This document shows, piece by piece, positions 54,060 to 62,526 of a stretch of DNA of 64,000 bases. Positions within the stretch are counted from its first letter, which is position 1, and each line of letters begins with the position of its first letter. The notes under the pieces are model-generated. The model was not told the origin of the DNA and ran no database searches. It saw only the letters and a list, made by a program, of their open reading frames with translations. Position numbers and translations under genes: made by a program. The stretch comes from JASHUC01 sp963849095. Lineage in GTDB: Bacteria; Pseudomonadota; Gammaproteobacteria; Steroidobacterales; Steroidobacteraceae. Where the stretch lies: NCBI GenBank assembly GCA_963849095.1, contig CAWKGA010000009.1, forward strand, positions 62,001-126,000. Reading direction: 5' to 3'.

Positions 54060-54437
54060 TCATCCGGACTTGAAGGGGTTGACGGTTGCCTCGAGAGCCG
54101 TGTCGAGCGCATCGCTCGCGATGCGCAGCGCCTGCAGGACTTGCTCGTGCGCCTCGCGCACCTGGAGCGCTTGCGTGTGCCCACGCCACAGCGCGCCTGC
54201 TCCGGCGAGAGCCACGACGAGCACAGCGGTCGCGGCGGCCGAAAGCCACGCGCGCCGGCCGAGCCACGGAAGACGAACTCCTGACCCGACCGGCTCACCG
54301 CGAGAGACCGGCCCGCACGAGGTGCGCGCCCGCTCGACGGCGGTCATGATCCGCGCGGCGAGCTCGGCTGGCGGGTCGATCGGGCGCAGCGCCCGCCGCA
54401 GCTGCTGCTCGAGTGTCGAATCGTCGCGGTCAGTCAT
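54060..54437 (-). CDS. Putative anti-sigma factor (single-pass membrane protein)
   Basis: The 125-residue product has a cytoplasmic N-terminal part of about 65 residues (TLEQQLRRALRPIDPPAELAARIM), one membrane helix (AWLSAAATAVLVVALAGAGAL) and a short helical periplasmic tail. It lacks the HxxxCxxC ZAS motif. Position directly after the ECF sigma gene (9 nt) and before DUF4252 is the main reason for calling it anti-sigma. The N-terminal RALRPIDPPAELAARIMTAV segment resembles the sigma-binding region of small anti-sigma proteins. Confidence 0.75.
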   Translation of the reverse strand: MTDRDDSTLEQQLRRALRPIDPPAELAARIMTAVERARTSCGPVSRGEPVGSGVRLPWLGRRAWLSAAATAVLVVALAGAGALWRGHTQALQVREAHEQVLQALRIASDALDTALEATVNPFKSG

Positions 54438-54446
54438 GACACATCC

Positions 54447-55043
54447 TTACTCCGTATACCGGGCTCGCAGTCTCGCGAGCGAGCGCCTGAGGTGGCTCTT
54501 GACCGTGTTGACCGAAAGGTCGAGCGCTCGTGCAATCTCTGCGGGGTCGAGATCCTCCTGGTACCGAAGGACCACGACGAGCCGCGGGATGGCGGGCAAC
54601 TCCGCCACGAGGCGCCCGAGCCGCCGCGCCAGCGCGGGATCCTGCCTATCCGGAGCCGATGTCGAATCGACCGCGGGGGCCGGCTCCAGCGCTGCGATAT
54701 CCTCCACCTCCGGAGATCTCCTGCGCTGTCGCAGGCGGTCGATGGCGCGGTGGCTGACCGTGCGCCGGAGCCAGTGGGCCAGATGGTCCGGCGATTCGAT
54801 ACGAGCGAGGCCGAGGTGCAGCTGCAGGAACACCTCCTGAGCGAGATCCTCGGCCTCCGCCGGGCTTCCGAGCGCTCGCAGCGCCACGCTATACACCGAA
54901 CGCTGGTACGCCCGGACCAGCTGCGCGAACGCGCGCGTGTCACCTGCCTGTGCCTGAGCGAGCGTACCGCAATCGCCGGCGCCGGCCTCGCCGCCACCGC
55001 GGATCGGTATCTCGAAGCGGTAGGCTGGCGGAGTCGCGACCAT
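54447..55043 (-). CDS. ECF-family sigma factor (RpoE-like)
   Basis: The 198-residue product has sigma region 2 (AFAQLVRAYQRSVYSVALRA, AEAEDLAQEVFLQLH and HLAHWLRRTVSHRAIDRLRQ) and region 4 (LPAIPRLVVVLRYQEDLDPA with EIARALDLSVNTVKSHLRRS), without region 3. It would direct RNA polymerase to a small envelope-stress-type regulon. A 30-residue leader precedes region 2. It is first gene of the sigma/anti-sigma/DUF4252 unit and divergent from the PadR gene. I did not see a self-type ECF promoter in the short upstream gap. Confidence 0.92.
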   Translation of the reverse strand: MVATPPAYRFEIPIRGGGEAGAGDCGTLAQAQAGDTRAFAQLVRAYQRSVYSVALRALGSPAEAEDLAQEVFLQLHLGLARIESPDHLAHWLRRTVSHRAIDRLRQRRRSPEVEDIAALEPAPAVDSTSAPDRQDPALARRLGRLVAELPAIPRLVVVLRYQEDLDPAEIARALDLSVNTVKSHLRRSLARLRARYTE

Positions 55044-55175
55044 CTACAGACTGAATACGTTGGAGACCGGGCACGCGGGTGCACCCGCAGCGCCGAGTCA
55101 AGCCGGCTGGCCGAGCATAGCGCTCCTCGGGACCGGGTGGGCCGGTGCCGGGAACGAGACCACTTGCATGAAAAG

Positions 55176-55197
55176 CTACCTTGTTGTAAAAAGGTAG
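55176..55197. promoter_or_regulatory. Inverted repeat, candidate PadR operator
   Basis: CTACCTT at 55176-55182 and AAGGTAG at 55191-55197 form a perfect 7-bp inverted repeat with an 8-nt spacer. It lies about 32-53 nt before the padR-like start and inside the likely promoter. PadR-type repressors commonly autoregulate through such spaced dyads. Confidence 0.6.
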
Positions 55198-55228
55198 TGG
55201 TATTGAAGAAGGGAGTGCCTTTCTGACC

Positions 55229-55579
55229 GTGACCCCGACTCCTCAGCCGGATCTCGCCTCCGCGAACGAGAAGTTCGGCCCGATCCGCAAGGGGCTGCTC
55301 GAGTTCCTGATCCTCAAGATCGTCGACGCCGACAAGGTCTACGTCGCCGACATGCTGAAGAGGCTCGGTGGGACGGAGTTCGCGACCCAGGAGGGCACCC
55401 TCTATCCGCTGTTGAGCCGGATGCGGCGCGAGGGGCTCGTCGACTACGAGTGGAAAGAATCGAGTGAGGGCCCGCCTCGCAAGTATTACGAGCTCACGCC
55501 GAAGGGCCGCCGGCACTTGAACGAGCTCGCGGATTACTGGAACGCCATTAACCGGACGATCGAAGGCCTCGGGAGATGA
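55229..55579 (+). CDS. PadR-family transcription regulator
   Basis: The 116-residue product is a winged-helix PadR protein: LLEFLILKIVDADKVYVADML, TQEGTLYPLLSRMRREGLVDY and PPRKYYELTPKGRRHL. The short form lacks the long C-terminal coiled-coil and ends with ADYWNAINRTIEGLG. The start is GTG at 55229. Its stop overlaps the next gene's ATG region, so it is co-translated with the PspC-domain protein. A 22-bp inverted repeat lies upstream at 55176-55197. Confidence 0.92.
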   Translation: MTPTPQPDLASANEKFGPIRKGLLEFLILKIVDADKVYVADMLKRLGGTEFATQEGTLYPLLSRMRREGLVDYEWKESSEGPPRKYYELTPKGRRHLNELADYWNAINRTIEGLGR

Positions 55580-55581
55580 TC

Positions 55582-56766
55582 ATGCGCCCCGTCATCACGA
55601 TCAGCTTGAACGGGAATTCCTACCAGCTCGAGCAGGGCGGCTACGAGGCGCTGCAGGCGTATCTCGCGACGGCCGAGGCGCGGCTCGCCGACAATCCCGA
55701 CAAGGCCGAGGTCCTCGCGGACCTCGAGCAGGCCATCGCCGAGAAATGCGGGCGTTTCTTGACCCCGCACAAGAGCGTCGTGACCGCCGAGGAGGTGCAG
55801 CAGGTGATCCGGGAGATGGGGCCGGTCGATGGGAGCGCAGGCAGCGCCTCGCCGGAAGGCGGGCAACCCGGAACGGAGCAGGCGCAGGGCGCGGAGCAGC
55901 CGGATGCCGCGCGGGGCCAGGCGGGAGCGCACAGACGCCTGTACCAGATCCGGGACGGCGCCATGGTGAGCGGCGTTTGCACCGGCCTCGCCGCGTATTT
56001 CAACATCGACGTGACGATCGTGCGCGTCATCTTCGTCGCGCTCGCGATCCTGACATGGGGCGCGTGGATTCTCGCCTACATCGTCATGATGTTCGTCATT
56101 CCCTACGCGCACACCTCGGAGCAGCACGCGGCCGCGCACGGCTGGCAGTTCAATGCGCAGGAGCTCATCGACCGCGCCAAGCAGCATTACGCGCAGTTCA
56201 AGGACGGCGCGCACTGGCGCCGCCAGTGGCGCGAGCAGCGCCGATACTGGAGATCCCAGCAGCGGCAGTGGCGGGCGCAGTCGCGCCACTCACGGCAATG
56301 GCAGCGCACTCTCCATGAGCCGCCTCCGTGGTGGGGCGGCCATCCGGACGATGCGAGCTACGCCGCGCACATTCTCGGCGGACTGCTCGTTCCGATCGCG
56401 GCCGTGCTCGGCGCGCTGCTCTTCGTCGCGCTGATTCTCGCAATCGGCTCGCTCGTCGAGACGCACGCCATTCTCGGGTGGACGCTGCCACCGCAAGTTC
56501 CGCTGTGGGCCGCGATCGTGATCCTGATCGTGCTGTACCAGTGCGTCGCATCGCCGTTGCACTTCGCGCATCGCATCGGCCGCTACGGACCGTTCGGCTA
56601 CGGGTGGCTCGCGCTCTGGGGCTCGCTGCTCTGGACGGGCTGCGTGGTCATGCTCGCGTGGCTCGCCTGGCGGCACTGGCCCGAGGTGCAGAGCTTCCTG
56701 CAGCATCTGCCGGCGAGCCTGCACGATATCGGCTCGTGGTGGCGGACGCCGGGAACTCCCGTCTGA
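55582..56766 (+). CDS. PspC-domain membrane protein with N-terminal DUF1700-like segment
   Basis: The product of about 394 residues begins with an SH3-less soluble part (VITISLNGNSYQLEQGGYEA, LADLEQAIAEKCGRFL) and then has a PspC domain with RRLYQIRDGAMVSGVCTGLA, AYFNIDVTIVRVIFVALAIL and AYIVMMFVIPYA. A basic Gln/Arg/Trp-rich segment follows (about residues 205-250), then three or four more membrane helices. Such proteins are linked to envelope stress and are usually controlled by a PadR neighbour, as here. GGGAG lies 6 nt before the ATG at 55582; an ATG at 55576 overlaps the padR stop. Confidence 0.88.
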   Translation: MRPVITISLNGNSYQLEQGGYEALQAYLATAEARLADNPDKAEVLADLEQAIAEKCGRFLTPHKSVVTAEEVQQVIREMGPVDGSAGSASPEGGQPGTEQAQGAEQPDAARGQAGAHRRLYQIRDGAMVSGVCTGLAAYFNIDVTIVRVIFVALAILTWGAWILAYIVMMFVIPYAHTSEQHAAAHGWQFNAQELIDRAKQHYAQFKDGAHWRRQWREQRRYWRSQQRQWRAQSRHSRQWQRTLHEPPPWWGGHPDDASYAAHILGGLLVPIAAVLGALLFVALILAIGSLVETHAILGWTLPPQVPLWAAIVILIVLYQCVASPLHFAHRIGRYGPFGYGWLALWGSLLWTGCVVMLAWLAWRHWPEVQSFLQHLPASLHDIGSWWRTPGTPV

Positions 56767-56784
56767 CCGGGCGAGCGTCCCGGC

Positions 56785-56991
56785 CTAAGGACGCGTCGGC
56801 GCGCTCCCGCGCAGCATTCTCGCCGGCAAGAGAATGAGAGCGGTCAGCAGCCCGAACGCGCCCTCCACGACGATGCCCACCATCCGCAAGGGAAGCGAGA
56901 TGAGCCAGACGATCGGCCACAGCAGCAGCGCGAGCAGCGCCAAGGGCCAGCACAGTACGAGCAGGATCAGCCACAGCAGGAGTTTGACCAT
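56785..56991 (-). CDS. Small hydrophobic membrane protein
   Basis: The 68-residue product has two hydrophobic segments (LLLWLILLVLCWPLALLALL and GIVVEGAFGLLTALILLPAR) with a short loop ISLPLRMV and a polar C terminus. No family is recognised with certainty; similar short proteins sit beside PspC genes in related bacteria. The frame is convergent with the PspC gene (18 nt between stops). Hydrophobic composition and position support a real gene. Confidence 0.6.
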   Translation of the reverse strand: MVKLLLWLILLVLCWPLALLALLLWPIVWLISLPLRMVGIVVEGAFGLLTALILLPARMLRGSAPTRP

Positions 56992-57231
56992 CCCGCAACG
57001 CTAGCGCGCGCGGGCCTCCTCTGCAATCTCGGTTCGCGGGGCCCGCCGATTCGCTGGCCGCAGCCGTTGCGGGCTCTCGTGCCTCGGATCACCCGGCGCG
57101 CCGGACCCGGGCATCCATTAATAAATGCTCATGTCGCCGGAGCGACGGACGAAGTGAGGACGATCTTCGAGCGGATCTCGGCCGTGCTCGACCTCGAGTG
57201 AGATGAGAGGGGCCGGACGGCGCAACACCGT
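56992..57231. other. Non-coding stretch upstream of minC
   Basis: No intact gene is seen. A plus-strand frame ending with a TGA at about 57201 reads like a protein C terminus (INAHVAGATDEVRTIFERI), which may be a remnant of a lost gene or chance. The minC promoter follows. Confidence 0.35.
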
Positions 57232-57260
57232 TTGGCGGGGTCATTCAGGACGAGTACACT
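57232..57260 (+). promoter_or_regulatory. Sigma70-like promoter of minCDE
   Basis: TTGGCG at 57232-57237 and TACACT at 57255-57260 are 17 nt apart. The leader to the minC ATG is about 60 nt. Confidence 0.5.
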
Positions 57261-57328
57261 GCGCGGCTTTCTGGGCACGCGCCGCACACCGCGCGCCCCG
57301 CCCTAAAGTCTTCGGATATCGCACGCCC

Positions 57329-58147
57329 ATGAGCAGAGCAGCCGAGGCGAGAGAGGAATCTGCGCTCGAGATCCGCTTCGGACTGCTCGACCTCGCGCAG
57401 GTGCGGGTCCGCACCGTGGATCCGGGAGCCATCCTGGACGAGCTGACGGGACGGGTGGCGACCGCGCCCCGCTTCTTCGAGCGCACGGCCGTGGGCCTCG
57501 ACCTGAGCCTGCTCGACAAGGAGCCCGATGCGCGCGAGCTGCGCGCCGTCGTCGACGCCGTGCGCAGGGCCGGCATGCTGCCGATCGGTCTGGTGACTGG
57601 TCCGCCCTTCGCCGCCACGCTGGCGCGCGCGCTGGATTTGCCGGTGCTCGCGCAATTTCGCGTGCCGACCAAGTCGCCGCCGGTGCTGCAGCCGGTCTCT
57701 CAGGCCGCGCCGGTGCAGGACGCTACGCCGCTTCATCCGGCCGACCCGGTGCCGCAAGCCAACCCGGAGCGGCAGGCCACGCTCGCGTCGGCGGTGGAGC
57801 CGCCGCCAAATGCCGACAACGTAGCGCTCCTCCACCACCAGCCGGTGCGATCCGGGCAGCGTCTCTACGCCCGGCATCGCGACCTGATCGTCACCGCGAC
57901 AGTGGGCGCCGGTGCGGAAGTGATGGCGGACGGCTGCGTCCACATTTATGGCGCATTGCGCGGCCGCGCCATGGCAGGGGCCCATGGTGATACGGCGGCC
58001 CGCATCTTTTGCCAGGAATTTCATGCCGAGCTCGTCTCGGTCGCAGGCGTGTTTCGGGTATTCGAGACCATCCCGGAGGAGCTCGACGGGCGCGCCGTGC
58101 AGGCGTGGCTCGATGGAGATGATTTGCGGCTGGCGCGTATCGGATAG
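57329..58147 (+). CDS. minC: Septum site-determining protein MinC
   Basis: The 272-residue product inhibits FtsZ assembly away from midcell. The N-terminal domain has LEIRFGLLDLAQVRVRTVDP and DLSLLDKEPDARELRAVV; after a Pro/Gln-rich linker (about residues 115-165) the C-terminal beta-helix carries PVRSGQRLYARHRDLIVTAT, GCVHIYGALRGRAMAG and CQEFHAELVSVAGVFRV. This is longer than E. coli MinC (231) because of the linker. The start at 57329 follows the family N terminus; an earlier frame opening at 57203 is unsupported. minD follows after 11 nt. Confidence 0.93.
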   Translation: MSRAAEAREESALEIRFGLLDLAQVRVRTVDPGAILDELTGRVATAPRFFERTAVGLDLSLLDKEPDARELRAVVDAVRRAGMLPIGLVTGPPFAATLARALDLPVLAQFRVPTKSPPVLQPVSQAAPVQDATPLHPADPVPQANPERQATLASAVEPPPNADNVALLHHQPVRSGQRLYARHRDLIVTATVGAGAEVMADGCVHIYGALRGRAMAGAHGDTAARIFCQEFHAELVSVAGVFRVFETIPEELDGRAVQAWLDGDDLRLARIG

Positions 58148-58158
58148 GAGATCGAGAA

Positions 58159-58971
58159 TTGACGGAAATCATCGTCGTCACTTCCGGCAAGGGGGGCGTC
58201 GGCAAGACCACCACATCGGCCAGCATTGCCTGCGGCCTCGCGCGACTCGGCAAGCGTGTGGCCGTGATCGACTTCGATATCGGCCTGCGCAACCTCGACC
58301 TGATCATGGGCTGCGAGCGTCGCGTGGTGTACGACTTCGTCAACGTCATCCAGGGCGAGTGCACGCTCAAGCAGGCGCTGATCCGGGACAAGCGCCTGGA
58401 GAACCTCTATGTGCTCGCGGCTTCCCAGACTCGCGACAAGGATGCGCTGACGGCCGACGGCGTGCGGCGCGTCCTCGATGAGCTCGCGGCCGACGGGTTC
58501 GACTTCATCCTCTGCGACTCGCCGGCGGGCATCGAGAAGGGTGCGCACCTCGCGATGTACTTCGCCGACCGCGCCGTCGTGGTGGTCAATCCGGAGGTCT
58601 CCTCGGTTCGCGACTCGGACCGCATCCTCGGCCTGCTCGCGAGCAAGACGCAGAGAGCCGAGAAGGGCAACGGCGGCGTTCGGGAACATCTGCTGCTCAC
58701 TCGCTACAGTCCGCGCCGCGTCGCAAGCGGCGAGATGATGAGCGTCGCAGACGTGAAGGAGATCCTCGGCCTCGACGTGGTGGGGGTCATCCCCGAATCC
58801 CCCGACGTGCTCACGGCGTCGAATGCCGGCACGCCGGTCATTCTCAACGCGGAGAGCATCGTGTCGCACGCCTATCAGGACGCCGTGGGGCGCTTGCTCG
58901 GAGAAGCGATCCCGCTGCGCTTCATCGAGGAGCCGAAGAAGGGCTTGTTCTCGCGCCTGTTCGGAGGTTGA
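58159..58971 (+). CDS. minD: Septum site-determining protein MinD
   Basis: The 270-residue product is the membrane-binding ATPase of the Min oscillator. It has the deviant Walker A in TSGKGGVGKTTTSASIA, VIDFDIGLRNLDLIMG, CDSPAGIEKGAHLAM and the C-terminal amphipathic membrane-targeting helix KKGLFSRLFGG. The length is identical to E. coli MinD. The start is TTG at 58159, with GGAG about 9 nt upstream. It lies between minC and minE in the standard order. Confidence 0.97.
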   Translation: MTEIIVVTSGKGGVGKTTTSASIACGLARLGKRVAVIDFDIGLRNLDLIMGCERRVVYDFVNVIQGECTLKQALIRDKRLENLYVLAASQTRDKDALTADGVRRVLDELAADGFDFILCDSPAGIEKGAHLAMYFADRAVVVVNPEVSSVRDSDRILGLLASKTQRAEKGNGGVREHLLLTRYSPRRVASGEMMSVADVKEILGLDVVGVIPESPDVLTASNAGTPVILNAESIVSHAYQDAVGRLLGEAIPLRFIEEPKKGLFSRLFGG

Positions 58972-58972
58972 G

Positions 58973-59221
58973 ATGCGGCTGCTGGATCTCTTCCGCCGCC
59001 CGCCGCCGTCCGCCCAGGTCGCCAAGGAGCGGCTGCGCATCATCGTCGCGCAGGAGCGTACGGCGCGGGGCGGGCCGGACTACCTGCCCCTGCTGCGGCG
59101 CGAGTTGCTCGAGGTCATCCGCAAGTACGTGAACGTCGACCCGGAGGCGGTCCACATCCACCTCGACCGCGCGGAAGGCCACGAGATGCTCGAGTTGAGC
59201 GTCGCGCTGCCGGAGAAATGA
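58973..59221 (+). CDS. minE: Cell division topological specificity factor MinE
   Basis: The 82-residue product activates the MinD ATPase and sets the Min oscillation. The membrane/anti-MinC part is MRLLDLFRRPPPSAQVAKER with LRIIVAQERT, and the topological domain has PLLRRELLEVIRKYVNVDPE and EMLELSVALPE. It begins 2 nt after the minD stop. Length is close to E. coli MinE (88). Confidence 0.95.
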   Translation: MRLLDLFRRPPPSAQVAKERLRIIVAQERTARGGPDYLPLLRRELLEVIRKYVNVDPEAVHIHLDRAEGHEMLELSVALPEK

Positions 59222-59251
59222 GCGCCCCGACGGCGACCGCGGGCACGCGGC

Positions 59252-60457
59252 TCACACCCTCTCGATGAGCAATGCAATCCCCTGGCCGACTCCGATGCAC
59301 ATGGTGCACAGGGCGCGGCGCCCGCCCGTTGCCCCGAGATGATTGAGCGCCGTCGCGATGAGCCGAGCGCCGCTCGCGCCGAGCGGATGGCCGATGGCGA
59401 TGGCGCCGCCGTTCGGGTTCACGTGGTCGGCGTCATCGGGCAGACCGAGCTCGCGCAGCACGGCGAGCGCCTGGGCCGCGAAGGCCTCGTTGAGCTCGAT
59501 CGCGTCGATCTCGGCGAGTGAGAGTCTCGCTCGCGCGAGGAGCTTGCGAGTCGCCGGTACCGGGCCGATGCCCATGATGCGCGGCGGGACGCCGGCCACC
59601 GCGCTCCCGACGATCCGAGCGCGCGGCTCGAGGCCATGGCGGCTCACCGCGGCGTCGCTCGCGAGCAGCAACGCGGCGGCTCCATCGTTGATGCCGGAGG
59701 AGTTGCCGGCGGTGACAGAGCCCTCGGGCCGCACCACGCCTTTGAGCTTCGCGAGGGCCTCGAGACTGGTATCGGGGCGCGGATGCTCGTCCGCCTCGAC
59801 CATGCGGGCCGGCTGCCGGGGCTGCTGGACGGAGATGGGTACAATCTCGCGCGTGAAGAAGCCCGCGGAGCGGGCGCGCGAATAGCGCTGCTGGCTGCGC
59901 AGGGCGAATGCGTCCTGATCCGCCCGCGAGATGCCGCGTTCGGCGACGAGGTTCTCGGCCGTCTCCGCCATGGAGTCGATGCCGACGCGCGTCCTCACCA
60001 GTGGATTGACGAAGCGCCAGCCGAGCGTCGTGTCCTCGAGCTTCCCGCCGCGTGCGAAGGCGCTCTCGGCCTTGGCGAGGACATACGGGGCGCGAGTCAT
60101 GCTCTCGACGCCGCCGGCAACGACGAGGTCCGCCTCCCCTGTCTGGATGGCGCGCGCGGCGAGCGCCGCCGCATCCAGGCTCGAGCCGCAGAGGCGGTTG
60201 ACGGTGACGGCCGGCACGGCCTCGGGCAGCCCGGCGAGGATCACTGCCATGCGCGCGACGTTACGGTTGTCCTCGCCCGCCTGGTTCGCGCAGCCGTAGT
60301 ACACATCGTCGAGCAGCGCCCAGTCGACCTTCGGGTGGCGCTCGACGAGCGTCCGCAGCGGGACGGCCGCCAGATCGTCGGCGCGCATGGGACCCAGCGC
60401 ACCGCCGTAGCGGCCGAAGGGGGTACGGATCGCGTCGCAGAGATAGGCGTTCGGCAT
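59252..60457 (-). CDS. Thiolase, beta-ketoadipyl-CoA thiolase (PcaF)-like
   Basis: The 401-residue product is a type II thiolase. The N terminus DAIRTPFGRYGGALGPMRAD and the YGCANQAGEDNRNVARMAV block are characteristic of PcaF/PaaJ, which cleaves 3-oxoadipyl-CoA to succinyl-CoA and acetyl-CoA. Catalytic Cys is in NRLCGSSLDA, His in NGGAIAIGHPLGASG and the second Cys in LCTMCIGVGQG. No other beta-ketoadipate genes are in the window, so the actual substrate could be another 3-ketoacyl-CoA. It is convergent with minE and shares a strand with the downstream-facing HAD gene upstream. Confidence 0.88.
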   Translation of the reverse strand: MPNAYLCDAIRTPFGRYGGALGPMRADDLAAVPLRTLVERHPKVDWALLDDVYYGCANQAGEDNRNVARMAVILAGLPEAVPAVTVNRLCGSSLDAAALAARAIQTGEADLVVAGGVESMTRAPYVLAKAESAFARGGKLEDTTLGWRFVNPLVRTRVGIDSMAETAENLVAERGISRADQDAFALRSQQRYSRARSAGFFTREIVPISVQQPRQPARMVEADEHPRPDTSLEALAKLKGVVRPEGSVTAGNSSGINDGAAALLLASDAAVSRHGLEPRARIVGSAVAGVPPRIMGIGPVPATRKLLARARLSLAEIDAIELNEAFAAQALAVLRELGLPDDADHVNPNGGAIAIGHPLGASGARLIATALNHLGATGGRRALCTMCIGVGQGIALLIERV

Positions 60458-60484
60458 GGGGAGGCGGCGTGACGGAACGATCCG

Positions 60485-61240
60485 TCAGGATAGCGCGCGG
60501 CCGCGCGTCTGGGCAGATCGGAGCCCGCGCCCCGGCTCCAGAGCGTCCGCCAGTGCGGCGCAATCGCTCACGATGAGGTCGGGAGCCGCGAGATCACCCG
60601 GCCACGGGACGCGGCGGCGGTTGATCCAGGCCGTGCGCAGGCCCGCCGCGCGCGCTCCTTCCACGTCGAGAACCGGGTCGTCGCCCACGAACAGGATGTC
60701 CGGCGGCGCGAGATTGAGCTCCTGCGCGAGCCGCTGGAAGCACAAAAGGCTCGGCTTCGCGGCGCCGATCTGCCGCGCGTTGAGGGAGAGTGCGAACAGC
60801 CCAGAAAGCCCGATGCGCGCGAGATCGGCATTGCCGTTGCTCAGCGTCGCGAGCACGTAGCGCGCCCGCAGCCGCTCGAGCGCCGGCCGCACATCGCGAA
60901 AGAGCTCGATCTCGTTGCGCGCGGAGAAGAAGACCTCGAACGCGCGCTCGGCAACCTCGGCCCCGTATCCGCATTCGCGCGCGTGCCGGGCGAGCGCCTC
61001 GGTGCGCAGGTAGGTCATATCGTGCGCCTTCTCCGGCTCCTCGCGGGCGAGCCGCGCGCGCGCGGCCCGCATGTCCTCGATCGAGACCCGCTCCGGGATG
61101 CGCGGACAGTGCTCGCGCAACCACTCGAGCAGGCGCCGCTCCGCGCGCGCGATCACAGGCTCGACATCCCACAGGGTATTATCGAGGTCGAATGCAACGG
61201 CGCGGACGTTGTCGAGCATCGAGGTTCGGGGCGCAGGCAT
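60485..61240 (-). CDS. HAD-superfamily phosphatase, YigB-like
   Basis: The 251-residue product is a HAD hydrolase with FDLDNTLWD (nucleophile and acid Asp), LSNGN as motif II, Lys in IGAAKPS and FVGDDPVLDVEGARAAG as motifs III/IV. A helical cap lies between residues about 25 and 110. The closest well-known relatives are YigB/YjjG-type phosphatases of nucleotides, FMN or sugar phosphates; the substrate is not predictable. The start may be 61240 (MPAPRTSMLDN) or 61219 (MLDN). It lies 27 nt before the thiolase gene on the same strand. Confidence 0.87.
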   Translation of the reverse strand: MPAPRTSMLDNVRAVAFDLDNTLWDVEPVIARAERRLLEWLREHCPRIPERVSIEDMRAARARLAREEPEKAHDMTYLRTEALARHARECGYGAEVAERAFEVFFSARNEIELFRDVRPALERLRARYVLATLSNGNADLARIGLSGLFALSLNARQIGAAKPSLLCFQRLAQELNLAPPDILFVGDDPVLDVEGARAAGLRTAWINRRRVPWPGDLAAPDLIVSDCAALADALEPGRGLRSAQTRGRALS

Positions 61241-61287
61241 CGTGCATTTTAACTCGATCGCCCCCCGGGCTGGGATGAGCCGACTCC

Positions 61288-62514
61288 ATGCCCACTGAAG
61301 CCGCCGCCATCGTCGTCTTCCTGCTGACCTACCTCGCCATGTCGCTCGGCGGAGTCCCGGGGTTGCGGCTCGACCGTGCCGGCGCCGCGCTCGCGGGAGC
61401 CGCCGCGATGGTCGCGTGCGGCGCCCTCTCTCTCGACGAGGCCTACCGCGCCATCGATCTCGGCACCCTCACCCTGCTGCTCGGGATGATGATCGTGATC
61501 GCGAACTTGAGGCTGTCGGGCTTCTTCGAGACGGTCAGCGCCTGGGCGGCGGCACACGCGCGCTATCCGTTCTTCCTTCTCGTGGCAGTGGTGCTCGTCT
61601 GCGGCTTCTTCTCGGCTTTCCTGGTGAACGACGCCGTTTGCCTGGTGCTCACGCCGCTCGTGTGCGAGCTCACGGCCCGGCTCAAACGCCCGCCCGTCCC
61701 CTACCTGCTCGCCGTCGCCATGGCCTCGAACGTCGGCAGCGTCGCGACGATCACGGGCAATCCGCAGAACATCATCATCGGCAGCCTCTCCGGCATCCCC
61801 TACGCCCGATTCGCCGCCGCCCTGGCGCCCGTCGCCGGTATCGGGCTCCTGCTCACGATCGCGCTGCTCGCCCTGATATTCCGCGGCGAGTTCTGGAGCT
61901 TCGAGTCGCTCCGCGCCGGGACGCAGACGGGGGAGGTGCGACGCCATCGCACCCATCGCGCGCTCATGGTGAAGTCGGTTCTGGTGACCCTTGCGATGAT
62001 GGCGGCTTTTTTTGCGGGCTTGCCGCCGCCTGCGGTCGCGATCGCCGCCGGGGCGCTGATGCTCATCACCCGCCGGGTGGATGCCCGCAAAGTCTACGCC
62101 GGGATCGACTGGCCTCTCCTCGCCATGTTTGCCGGCCTGTTCATCGTGGTCGCCGGCCTGGAGAAATGGGTGGTCTCCAACCGGGCCGAGACCGTCATCG
62201 GCGCGATGGGGCTCGAGCGAGTCTCCGTCTTGACCTCGGTCACCCTGGTGCTCTCGAACCTCGTAAGCAACGTGCCCGCCGTGCTCGTGCTGAGACCCTT
62301 CGTCACCGCGCTGCACGACCCGCGGCGGGCCTGGCTCGTCCTCGCGATGGCGTCCACCCTCGCGGGCAATCTCACGCTCGTGGGGTCCATCGCAAACCTC
62401 ATCGTCGCGCGAAGCGCGGAGTCGCACGGCGTCAAGATCCGATTCTGGACCTACCTGAAAGCCGGCGTGCCGCTCACCGCGCTCACGGTGCTCGTCGGGG
62501 CCCTCTGGCTGTAA
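61288..62514 (+). CDS. ArsB/NhaD or DASS-type anion/sodium permease
   Basis: The 408-residue product is a polytopic membrane protein with about 11 helices of the ion transporter superfamily. Family features are LTLLLGMMIVIANLRLSGFF, FFSAFLVNDAVCLVLTPLVC, the two re-entrant-type motifs SNVGSVATITGNPQNIIIG and SNLVSNVPAVLVLRPF, and TLAGNLTLVGSIANLIVA. The paired GNPQN and GNLTLVGSIAN loops are the substrate-binding regions of this superfamily. Whether it moves arsenite, sodium/proton, or dicarboxylate is not clear; no ars genes are near. It is divergent from the HAD gene and convergent with the ABC-F gene. Confidence 0.87.
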   Translation: MPTEAAAIVVFLLTYLAMSLGGVPGLRLDRAGAALAGAAAMVACGALSLDEAYRAIDLGTLTLLLGMMIVIANLRLSGFFETVSAWAAAHARYPFFLLVAVVLVCGFFSAFLVNDAVCLVLTPLVCELTARLKRPPVPYLLAVAMASNVGSVATITGNPQNIIIGSLSGIPYARFAAALAPVAGIGLLLTIALLALIFRGEFWSFESLRAGTQTGEVRRHRTHRALMVKSVLVTLAMMAAFFAGLPPPAVAIAAGALMLITRRVDARKVYAGIDWPLLAMFAGLFIVVAGLEKWVVSNRAETVIGAMGLERVSVLTSVTLVLSNLVSNVPAVLVLRPFVTALHDPRRAWLVLAMASTLAGNLTLVGSIANLIVARSAESHGVKIRFWTYLKAGVPLTALTVLVGALWL

Positions 62515-62526
62515 CGCTGGGCTCGC

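Noticed and set aside
54434..55516. A 360-codon minus-strand frame covering the sigma factor gene and padR
   Set aside because: It shares the strand with the sigma gene in another frame, is Arg/Ser-rich, and would cover padR, which has a clean winged-helix sequence.
57119..57135. AT-rich dyad GCAT...ATGC as a possible operator before minC
   Set aside because: The arms are only 4 bp and it lies more than 90 nt upstream of the better promoter at 57232-57260.
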